A DNA stretch of 38,529 nt. Source: Janthinobacterium sp. TND4EL3 (lineage in GTDB: Bacteria > Pseudomonadota > Gammaproteobacteria > Burkholderiales > Burkholderiaceae_D). The stretch lies in assembly GCF_900156175.1 (NCBI RefSeq), contig NZ_FTMV01000029.1, forward strand, positions 1-38,529, written 5' to 3'. Of this stretch, positions 25,557 to 32,187 are shown piece after piece. How positions within the stretch are numbered: the first letter of the stretch is position 1; each line of letters opens with the position of its first letter. Made by a program: the position numbers and the translations under genes. The notes beneath the pieces were generated by a model, which did no database searches, was not told the DNA's origin, and saw only the letters and a program-made list of their open reading frames with translations.

Positions 25557-26126
25557 ATGAAATTATTGCATATGACTATTACTCTAATTTTCGCATTTAC
25601 GGTTTCATCGGTGCAAGCGGTTGCACTCGCACAAAAGCCCACAGACGACTCAGTCTGCGATTTGTCGACGATGACGACGTATAGATTGTCCCAACGAACT
25701 TTCGTCGAAGCACGCACGCGAGACGAGAACGTTATTTACGCTCGGCTAGCTCTTCGGTTTATAACAAGTCATTGTAAGAATGGCCAGCTCTTGCTACTCC
25801 ATTCTGAGGATGGCATCGCTTTCGACGATCAATATTTTCGGGTAGTTACTGCTCAGTTATGTAGTGTTTCCAATGTCACGCGAGAAGCAGCGAGCACGCA
25901 AGAATATCCTCAGGCTTTTGTTATGCGCTGCCCAATCTCAAAGCTCAAAGAAGCCACCGCCGCATTAGCCGAAATGGAAAAAACAAAACCGACGGAGGCC
26001 ATGATCGAGGAAGGCGCGCCTATGCACAGTGCACAGCCCAACCGGAGAGAAGAAGACAAAAAAACGTGTGGTGACAAGATGACCTGGGAAACTGTCGTAC
26101 TGGGTTGGGGGGGCAGTTGTCGCTAA
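25557..26126 (+). CDS. Hypothetical exported protein
   Basis: 189 aa, not recognised. The N-terminus is a signal peptide (KLLHMTITLIFAFTVSSVQA). The mature part carries four or five cysteines (CDLST, SHCKNG, AQLCSVS, MRCPIS, TCGDK) and an acidic/basic low-complexity stretch near residues 135-170. A GGGAGGGGG stretch precedes ATG 25557. It lies just upstream of the S49 protease gene with a 32-nt gap and may be co-transcribed with it. It could act at the cell surface or in the periplasm; function unknown. Confidence 0.65.
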   Translation: MKLLHMTITLIFAFTVSSVQAVALAQKPTDDSVCDLSTMTTYRLSQRTFVEARTRDENVIYARLALRFITSHCKNGQLLLLHSEDGIAFDDQYFRVVTAQLCSVSNVTREAASTQEYPQAFVMRCPISKLKEATAALAEMEKTKPTEAMIEEGAPMHSAQPNRREEDKKTCGDKMTWETVVLGWGGSCR

Positions 26127-26158
26127 CTTATCGCGCCTATCCGCCCCAAGGAAACGCC

Positions 26159-27157
26159 ATGGAAAATAATGACGATAAGAGTCAAGCTGAACTGCAGGCC
26201 GCCAATCTCGCACTACTTATGTTGGCCGAGATGCGCGAACAACGCGCGGGATTCAGGGAAGAACGCCTGGCGCTTGAACGGGATCGAAAATTTGCTCGCC
26301 GCCTCACCTTGACGCTGAAGTCGTTGCTCGTTCTCATGCCACTCTTGCTCGGCCTGTACTTTTTCATGCAAATGCTGCAGTTTAAAATAGGTCCCTTCAG
26401 CCCGGTCATAGGCATTGTGCACATCGAAGGCGAGATCGCTGCAACCTCACTCGCGTCCGCAGACAAGATTGTGCCGGCCCTGAAGCGGGCGTTTGAGTCC
26501 AGCAACGTTACGCAGATAGTTCTGGCGATAGACAGTCCCGGCGGCGCGCCGGTCGAGGCCGAGCGTATCGGAAACGCGATTCACTCTTTCAGGAAAAAGC
26601 ACCCGAAACCGGTAGTGGCGGCGATCAGCAACGTCGGCGCATCGGCTGCCTACATGATTGCCTTGCACGCCGACAAGATCATCGCGGGGAAATACAGTCT
26701 GGTGGGATCGATCGGCGCCATCATCGCGCCATGGCAGCTGTCGCGTGCGCTGGACCGCTTGGAAATCTCGCAGCAGGTATATGCATCCGGTCACCTGAAG
26801 GCATTCTTGAATCCGTTCACACCGCCTAGCCAAGACGCGCAAGCCAAGGCGCAGGATTTGGTGGACAGGGTAGGGCGGACATTTTTGCGCGAACTTGAGG
26901 AACGGCGCGGCCGCGCCCTGACGCACGACGTCAACTACGCCAGCGGGGAAATCTGGAGCGGGTTAGAGGCAAAGGAAATCGGCCTGATCGATGCCATCGG
27001 CACGGTGGATGACTTCGTGGATGCTCAAAAGGAGGGGACTGCATTCAACTTTGGACCACACCCTGGCGGATTTGGCCAAATGGGGGCCCTGATCTCAACC
27101 TCGCTCATTTCTTCGCTCGACGACATCATCGCGAGGCAGAGGTTTCAGCTCAGGTAG
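26159..27157 (+). CDS. S49-family membrane serine protease (SppA/SohB-like)
   Basis: About 332 aa. A helical, charged N-terminus (QAELQAANLALLMLAEMREQ) is followed by one membrane segment (residues about 55-80) and an S49 domain. VLAIDSPGGAP near 125 is the oxyanion region; Ser162 in GASAAYMIAL is the expected nucleophile and Lys214 in SGHLKAFLNPF the general base. The 52-residue spacing equals that of B. subtilis SppA (Ser147/Lys199). LVGSIGAI and EAKEIGLIDAIG complete the fold. These enzymes degrade leader peptides or membrane proteins. S49 genes also occur in IncC/SXT-type transfer regions, so a role in clearing the propilin leader is possible. ATG 26159 has AAGGAAA upstream; the frame to 26105 overlaps the previous gene. 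Confidence 0.92.
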   Translation: MENNDDKSQAELQAANLALLMLAEMREQRAGFREERLALERDRKFARRLTLTLKSLLVLMPLLLGLYFFMQMLQFKIGPFSPVIGIVHIEGEIAATSLASADKIVPALKRAFESSNVTQIVLAIDSPGGAPVEAERIGNAIHSFRKKHPKPVVAAISNVGASAAYMIALHADKIIAGKYSLVGSIGAIIAPWQLSRALDRLEISQQVYASGHLKAFLNPFTPPSQDAQAKAQDLVDRVGRTFLRELEERRGRALTHDVNYASGEIWSGLEAKEIGLIDAIGTVDDFVDAQKEGTAFNFGPHPGGFGQMGALISTSLISSLDDIIARQRFQLR

Positions 27158-27279
27158 AGGAGGGAGAGCGGAGGTGCAATTCAGTACGGTATGCAATCCA
27201 TGTCAAGCAAAAATACGGCGCAAATTGGCTAGCTTTCTTGTGGCCGATACTGCCTTCACACGAGTAAGCTTGAAGAATC

Positions 27280-28521
27280 ATGGAAAGATATCAAGCCTAC
27301 AGGTTCGAGTTGAGACCAACCGGCGAACAGGAGCGCGCCATGCGCCGCTTCGCTGGTTCGTGCCGGTTCGTCTTCAACAAAGCCTTGGCTCTGCAAAAAG
27401 AAAATCACGCAGCCGGCAACAAGTTCATCGGATATGTGGACATGTCGAAATATCTGACAGCATGGCGCAACTGTTGCGAAACTCCTTGGCTTGCTGCCGC
27501 ACCTCGTTCAGCACTTCAATATGTGTTGAAGGACTTAGAGAAAGCTTACGCGAATTTCTTTGCTGGCCGTGCAAAATTTCCGAGATTCAAGTGCAAGGGC
27601 GATAGAAACTCCTTCCGCGTGGCAGCAAAAGGGGCAATTAGAATCGAACAAACCAACAGCCGCCTGCGTTTTCCCAAATTAGGATGGCTGCGGTACCGCA
27701 AGAGCCGGGACATTGTTGGTGAACCTGTGAATGCAACCATAAGCCAGGCTGATGGTAAGTGGTTCATTTCAATACAAACCCGGCGCGAAGTAGATCCGGT
27801 GGTTCCTATCGCTACGAGTGCAGTTGGAATAGATGTCGGCATCGCTCGCTTTGCCACCCTAAGCGACGGCAGCTTCATAGCGCCGCTGAACAGCTTCAAG
27901 AGACACCAGCAGCGCTTGGCGCGGTACCAGCGCCGCATGGGCCGCAAGGTCAAATTCAGCAATAATTGGAGAAAGGCAGTCGCCAAAGTTCAACGGATTC
28001 ACACCTGTATTGCGAATGCCCGGAAAGACTTTCTGCACAAGGCTACAGCAGCGATTAGCGAACATCACGCGCTTGTCTGCATTGAGGATTTGCAGGTACG
28101 GAATATGTCCAAATCGTCAAAGGGATCGGTTGCACAGCCAGGCAAGAGGGTGCGTCAGAAAGCCGCGCTGAACCGTGCCATTCTCGACCAGGGGTGGGGC
28201 GAGTTTAGACGGCAGCTCGACTACAAGATGGAATGGAGTGGGGGCATGCTGCTTGCCGTGCCTCCGCACCACACTAGCCGGACGTGCCCGACTTGCAGGC
28301 ACATATCAAAAGACAATCGGCAGACCCAGGCGAAATTCCTGTGCGTCAATTGCGGTTACGCAAATCATGCAGATGTAGTGGGAGCTGCGAATATACTGGA
28401 GCGGGGGCACCGCTTGCTAGCCTGTGGAGAGATGGCGCAGTCAGGCCGCTCGAAGAAGCAGGAACCCATCGAAGCGCTTCGCAACTCATCGCGCCGCGCC
28501 GTAGAAATCCCTGTCCTTTAG
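27280..28521 (+). CDS. tnpB: TnpB, IS200/IS605-family RNA-guided endonuclease (IS1341-like, no tnpA)
   Basis: 413 aa, full length. N-terminal helix-turn region (YRFELRPTGEQERAMRRFAGSCRFVFNKAL), a RuvC-like nuclease with Asp in GIDVGIARFATL (residue about 187), Glu in VCIEDLQVRNMS (about 270) and Asp in NHADVVGAANIL (about 367). A zinc finger CPTC...CVNC lies between the last two. TnpB proteins use an omega RNA from the element's right end to cut DNA next to a short motif. No Y1 transposase gene is nearby, so the element would need one in trans. The stop codon (28519-28521) falls inside the loop of the terminal hairpin of the adjacent RNA end. Confidence 0.95.
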   Translation: MERYQAYRFELRPTGEQERAMRRFAGSCRFVFNKALALQKENHAAGNKFIGYVDMSKYLTAWRNCCETPWLAAAPRSALQYVLKDLEKAYANFFAGRAKFPRFKCKGDRNSFRVAAKGAIRIEQTNSRLRFPKLGWLRYRKSRDIVGEPVNATISQADGKWFISIQTRREVDPVVPIATSAVGIDVGIARFATLSDGSFIAPLNSFKRHQQRLARYQRRMGRKVKFSNNWRKAVAKVQRIHTCIANARKDFLHKATAAISEHHALVCIEDLQVRNMSKSSKGSVAQPGKRVRQKAALNRAILDQGWGEFRRQLDYKMEWSGGMLLAVPPHHTSRTCPTCRHISKDNRQTQAKFLCVNCGYANHADVVGAANILERGHRLLACGEMAQSGRSKKQEPIEALRNSSRRAVEIPVL

Positions 28522-28537
28522 GCAGGGAGGATGTCAA
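28399..28537 (+). ncRNA. TnpB right end / omega-RNA scaffold, copy 1
   Basis: By analogy with ISDra2, the guide RNA scaffold overlaps the 3' end of tnpB and ends at the right boundary, here ATGTCAA at 28531-28537. The terminal stem CCCTGTCC / GGCAGGG (28509-28516 / 28521-28527, loop TTTA) is the clearest structure. A guide would start at 28538. The 5' limit given is that of the repeated segment, not a mapped RNA end. Confidence 0.65.
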
Positions 28538-28540
28538 GTT

Positions 28541-28680
28541 GAGCGGGGGCACCGCTTTTTAGCTTGCGGAGAGATGGCGCCGTCAGGCCGCTCGAAGAAG
28601 CAGGAACCCGCCGAAGCGACCCGCAAATTATCGCGCGGCGCCGTAGGAATCCCCGTCCTTTAGGGCGGGGAGGATGTCAA
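28541..28680 (+). ncRNA. Diverged second copy of the TnpB right end (orphan omega-RNA terminus)
   Basis: This 140-nt block repeats 28399-28537 at roughly 85% identity by eye, starting at GAGCGGGGGCACCGCTT and ending at GAGGATGTCAA (28670-28680). The terminal hairpin here is CCCCGTCC/TTTA/GGGCGGGG (28651-28670). Compared with copy 1, a C-G pair is replaced by T-A in the stem, so pairing is kept despite divergence. It has no tnpB of its own and contains stops, so it is either a remnant of an older element or an extra guide RNA gene. A guide would start at 28681. Confidence 0.7.
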
Positions 28681-28759
28681 CGCGGAGGGCGCGCCGATCT
28701 GTCGCGACATTGGATATTTGCTATTATGTAATCTTGGGATAATAAAAACGGAGCGGCAT

Positions 28760-29809
28760 ATGAAGGTAGATGAGAGCAAATATTCGATCGCTAACATTCG
28801 TGACATGCTTTCACGAGGAGATTTGACCGTCAACAAATCCTATCAGCGGGCAGCGGGCCTATGGCCGACCCCTTCCAGAAGTTACTTCATTGACACTATT
28901 CTTGAGGGCTACCCATTTCCCAAAGTTTATTTCCACGAATACCTTGATCGCAAGAGCAAGCGTGTTCGAACGGAAATTGTGGATGGTCAGCAGCGCATCA
29001 CTACGATTTTGGATTTTTTAGATGGAAAATTTGGGCTTGGCAAAAATTCCAATCGCTTTGCAGGGCACCATTTTGCCGATTTAGCAGAAGATGTCCAAGA
29101 CCAATTTTTATTTTATGTTATCTCTTGTGATGTAATTAGAGATGCTGGCCAAGCGGAAATCCTGCAGATGTTTCGACGCATGAATTCATATACGTTACCA
29201 TTAAATTCCGCAGAAAAGAGGCACTCCGAGTTTTTTGGGGAATTCAAGGATATGGTTACGCGCGTGCTTGACAGCATGACCTTGTTAACCGATTGGAATG
29301 TGTTTACTACTCGGCAAGTTGTTCGAATGGCGGATGCCGCGTTCATTGCTGACTTGGTTCTGGCTTTCGAGTGTGGCGTTATCAGCACGAGCGACAAGAA
29401 ACTTCACAGTTTATACAAGACTTATGATGCTGATTTTTCTAAGTCAGCGGAGTACGAGTTGGTACTACGGGAGATCTTCGAGTTTATTGCTGAATATCTA
29501 TCAGTGGTCCAAGACTCCTACTTTACGAAACCGTTTGCATTGCACGCACTGATATGCGCTCTGTATCACAACATGTATGGCCTTCCTAATTTTGAAGAGG
29601 TCTCTGGTTTAGAGCCTATTGGAGTATTTGTAGTCGGCCCGATTGAAACTGCATGTAATAATCTCCTTAGATTATCGTCTGCACACGAGGGCAAGGATCT
29701 TGCCGAGTTCCCCGCTTATGTCGAAGCAATGAGCGAGGGTGCGAATAGGGAACGGCAGCGCCTAGTTCGCGTGGAATATATCTGCAAAGCGTTACGCGGC
29801 GAACTGTAG
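28760..29809 (+). CDS. DUF262-domain (ParB/Srx-fold) protein, candidate defence component
   Basis: 349 aa. The N-terminal DUF262 signature is clear: KSYQRAAGLWPTPSRSYFID, then ILEGYPFPKVYF, and DGQQRITTILDFL with DGQQR at residues 75-79. FRRMNSYTLPLNSAEKRHSEF near 140 is the second conserved block. DUF262 is the GmrS/GmrD-type N-terminal fold, which binds nucleotide and is used in type IV restriction and related defence. The C-terminal part is helical, without the HNH (DUF1524) domain of full GmrSD. ATG 28760 has CGGAG upstream; the frame extends to 28718 without better signals. The next gene starts 11 nt later and encodes a HEPN-like protein, so the two probably work together. Confidence 0.88.
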   Translation: MKVDESKYSIANIRDMLSRGDLTVNKSYQRAAGLWPTPSRSYFIDTILEGYPFPKVYFHEYLDRKSKRVRTEIVDGQQRITTILDFLDGKFGLGKNSNRFAGHHFADLAEDVQDQFLFYVISCDVIRDAGQAEILQMFRRMNSYTLPLNSAEKRHSEFFGEFKDMVTRVLDSMTLLTDWNVFTTRQVVRMADAAFIADLVLAFECGVISTSDKKLHSLYKTYDADFSKSAEYELVLREIFEFIAEYLSVVQDSYFTKPFALHALICALYHNMYGLPNFEEVSGLEPIGVFVVGPIETACNNLLRLSSAHEGKDLAEFPAYVEAMSEGANRERQRLVRVEYICKALRGEL

Positions 29810-29820
29810 GCGGGACGTCA

Positions 29821-30462
29821 ATGAGTCTGCCACCACTTAAATTCATGCTGGATTCTCAACTGGCCCGTTCGGAAGAAGATTTCAAAGTAGCGCTAGGGTT
29901 TACTAGCAAAAAAGATAAAGCGCTGCGGCGACATCACTTGGAGGGTGCCTTGTCGGATGCTTGGCAAGCGTACTGTTGTTTCGTCCGTTATGTGCTCATC
30001 CGGTCCGCTACCGGTACTGTTGCCTCATCAGGAGCGATGCTTGGTCCCTCGGTGGTTCCGGCCACTTGGGAGCGCGTATCCTACATTGGGGGGCGGGCTG
30101 CCAGTGGCAATAACGTTCAGCCGGGACTTACCAACAATATTCTGCGCAAGGAGCCGACTTGGGGCGATAGCTCCAAAATCGTGAACATTGTGAATGCGCT
30201 GGCCCCTGCAAATGGCATGACGCTGAAGGCCAACTTCGCTGGTGGCTTGGCTGGACCTAAGCACTGCCAAATTGTGCGAAATGCCTGCGCGCACAAAAAT
30301 AATCAGACTAGTGGCGAGGTGCGGGCCTTGGCAAGCCAGTATTTAGTTTCGGCGTTTAAGGAGCCGATTGACGCGATGCTATGGAAGGTTCCGCCTACAA
30401 ACGAATATGCGTTCTTGTCATGGATCGACGACATGAAAGCTATTGCTGCTGGGGTTGTTTAA
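29821..30462 (+). CDS. HEPN-like protein paired with DUF262 gene (candidate RNase effector)
   Basis: 213 aa. Mostly helical, without signal peptide or membrane segment. The motif IVRNACAHKNNQ places Arg153 and His158 in the R-X4-H spacing typical of HEPN ribonucleases, with the polar residue (Asn) after Arg that the family favours. HEPN proteins act as toxins or defence effectors by cutting RNA. It follows the DUF262 gene by 11 nt with GGCGGGACG before ATG 29821. DUF262-HEPN neighbours are known in bacterial conflict systems; I cannot name the exact family. Alternatively the motif could be chance in a helical protein, but the context argues against it. Confidence 0.72.
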   Translation: MSLPPLKFMLDSQLARSEEDFKVALGFTSKKDKALRRHHLEGALSDAWQAYCCFVRYVLIRSATGTVASSGAMLGPSVVPATWERVSYIGGRAASGNNVQPGLTNNILRKEPTWGDSSKIVNIVNALAPANGMTLKANFAGGLAGPKHCQIVRNACAHKNNQTSGEVRALASQYLVSAFKEPIDAMLWKVPPTNEYAFLSWIDDMKAIAAGVV

Positions 30463-30480
30463 CCCCCCCTCCTCAAAAAA

Positions 30481-30800
30481 GTTCTGTCGCATTGACGATG
30501 AAGTAGCTACCTCAGGTAAGCTGAGGTATCGAAACCTTGGCGACACGGCATGCTCAATTTTAAAAGAATGCGTTTCCCGATCGACATTATCGTGGTCTGC
30601 ATCCGTTGGTATGCGGCCTACCCGCTGAGCTACCGGCACATAGCGGTAATTTAGGCTCAGGAGATTACTACCCTACAGCCCATAAACCGAACACAGCGAG
30701 GATACTGGAGGCATGAGATTTACCGCTCTCGTAAATGGCGGTCCAAGACGTTGATGGCGTCTTTGTCATGAGTTGTTTGACGATGGCGATTAAAAAAAAT
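30481..30800 (+). mobile_element. Remnant of an IS6-family insertion sequence (left end and broken transposase)
   Basis: GTTCTGTCGCAT at 30481 resembles the IS6/IS26 family terminal repeat (GGTTCTGTTGCAAA type). From ATG 30550 to TAG 30654 the frame encodes MLNFKRMRFPIDIIVVCIRW followed by YAAYPLSYRHIA, the N-terminus of IS6-type transposases (compare IS26 HFQRDIILWAVRWYCKYGISYREL). Around 30709-30745 a degenerate WRHEIYRSRKWRSK matches the WRVDETY motif with bases missing. The rest has decayed and the right end is not visible. It separates the DUF262/HEPN pair from the next gene. Confidence 0.72.
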
Positions 30801-30875
30801 AAAGTCGGCAAGCGGCTAAAATTTCATTAGCTTGATAGATCGACTATATTCAACCAATAAGAAAAAAGGATTTGT

Positions 30876-31910
30876 ATGACGATGGATATGGTTAAGAAAA
30901 TTATGGTAGAAAAGATTCCATTCCTGAATCATGGAAATCTCAATGATAGGTTCTTGAGTGCCATGATATTTTGGCATAACAAGGAATGGAACATGTATGC
31001 TGATATAGATGGGAAGTTCGTAAATTTGAGGGCTTGGCCCGCTGGAAATTTCTATTTTGGGGAAAGTGCAGAGAGGCCAACAGATTTTTCTTCTCACTTT
31101 TTGAACCTGACGGCACAAAGGGCTTGCTATCTAGGGCTTGAACTGCCGATTCTTGGCATTCGTGATGACCTCTTCAACATAAGCGCTTGTGTCGCCAAGC
31201 TGAAGCTGATGCACGATACCAAAGAACAGAACAAACATGGCGTCTGTAGGATGGTTGCCACTGAAGTAGAGTACTTGTATTCGCTATGCAGAAGTATGTA
31301 CGACCTGCTGCAAGATTTCGCCTCTAAGCTATGGGCGAGGTATAAGCCAAAAGAACCGCCAAAGATACCAGGTAAAAATAGGCCGAAAATGTATCCAGAG
31401 CTACCAAAGTCTTTTGCCGATATGACGCTCAATGACAAGGTTCCTCGGACGGCTGATGAACTGGTGGCGAAGTACAAGATACCGTTTGAGTGGGCCAATT
31501 TCTACGTTCAGCAGTGTAAGTTCTTCACTGGTATTCGCCACTTCAGGGATAATGTTGTTCACAACGGGTCGTATGTGAATCATGTCATGGAGTCAGAACA
31601 TGGGTTCCTCATTCAGAAGGACAAGAAGCCTTTTGATGGTATGAACCTATGGAAGGAAGAGGAAGAGTTTGATAATGGCATTGTGCTACTGATGCCAGCC
31701 ATTGGCTCAGTCATTCTTCATACACTGAGCGCGTTGGAAAACTTTTCGATGATGTTGGAACGGAATATAGAATTTCCAGAGCCAATTGTTCCAGGAATGC
31801 ACTTCTACATGCGTAGCTACTATGATAAGGAGCTGACTGATTTACTTCAAGATGCTTTAGATAGGCTGGAAAAGAAGGGGAGTGGTGCAGGATTCGACGA
31901 GGAGGGTTAA
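30876..31910 (+). CDS. HEPN-like hypothetical protein
   Basis: 344 aa, family not recognised. Helical throughout, no signal peptide or membrane segment. HFRDNVVHNGSY holds Arg224 and His229 in R-X4-H spacing, followed by NGS; this RDxxxH-N/G form is common in HEPN and in abortive-infection-type proteins. The regions flanking it (WANFYVQQCKFFTG and the preceding YLYSLCRSMYDLL) would form the four-helix HEPN bundle. AAAAAAGGATTTGT precedes ATG 30876. Base composition is AT-rich. It stands alone between an IS6 remnant and a convergent CHAT gene. A toxin or defence role is inference from the motif and setting. Confidence 0.68.
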   Translation: MTMDMVKKIMVEKIPFLNHGNLNDRFLSAMIFWHNKEWNMYADIDGKFVNLRAWPAGNFYFGESAERPTDFSSHFLNLTAQRACYLGLELPILGIRDDLFNISACVAKLKLMHDTKEQNKHGVCRMVATEVEYLYSLCRSMYDLLQDFASKLWARYKPKEPPKIPGKNRPKMYPELPKSFADMTLNDKVPRTADELVAKYKIPFEWANFYVQQCKFFTGIRHFRDNVVHNGSYVNHVMESEHGFLIQKDKKPFDGMNLWKEEEEFDNGIVLLMPAIGSVILHTLSALENFSMMLERNIEFPEPIVPGMHFYMRSYYDKELTDLLQDALDRLEKKGSGAGFDEEG

Positions 31911-31994
31911 TCTCCGCATCATTTGCTAAACCATGAGAATCAGTGGCTGTTTGGATGTATATATTCACGCAGGCCGTCTCTCCGACTAGTACTC

Positions 31995-32033
31995 AAAAGT
32001 GGACAACGTAGAGCAAACCCGTCCACTTTTTTT
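31995..32033. terminator. Probable bidirectional terminator between convergent genes
   Basis: AAAAGTGGAC (31995-32004) pairs perfectly with GTCCACTTTT (32021-32030), a 10-bp stem with 16-nt loop, and a T-run follows on the plus strand. The A-run on the other side serves the minus strand. It lies between the + gene ending at 31910 and the - gene ending at 32188. Confidence 0.65.
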
Positions 32034-32187
32034 GTCAATAAAATGGACACGTTTTATTGAATTTTTTCACCAACTTCACTGTGAGTTCTATCTTTCCATT
32101 TTTTTGTAACATTTGGATACGGCATAATGGTGCCCGATTCTTACAACCGACACCCATATGCTTGTCTTCCTCAAATATGTTCGTTGG

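Noticed and set aside
27160..27279. Left end of the TnpB element
   Set aside because: I looked for a TTGAC/TTGAT insertion motif and a subterminal hairpin before the gene but found none that was convincing, so the left boundary was not annotated.
28538..28557. Self-targeting by the TnpB guide
   Set aside because: The matching site inside tnpB has three mismatches at the guide start and no TTGA-type motif before it, so cutting is unlikely; kept as an observation only.
28399..28680. CRISPR array
   Set aside because: Only two units of about 140 nt with 3-nt spacing, each containing a tnpB 3' end and hairpin; this is a duplicated element end, not repeats with spacers.
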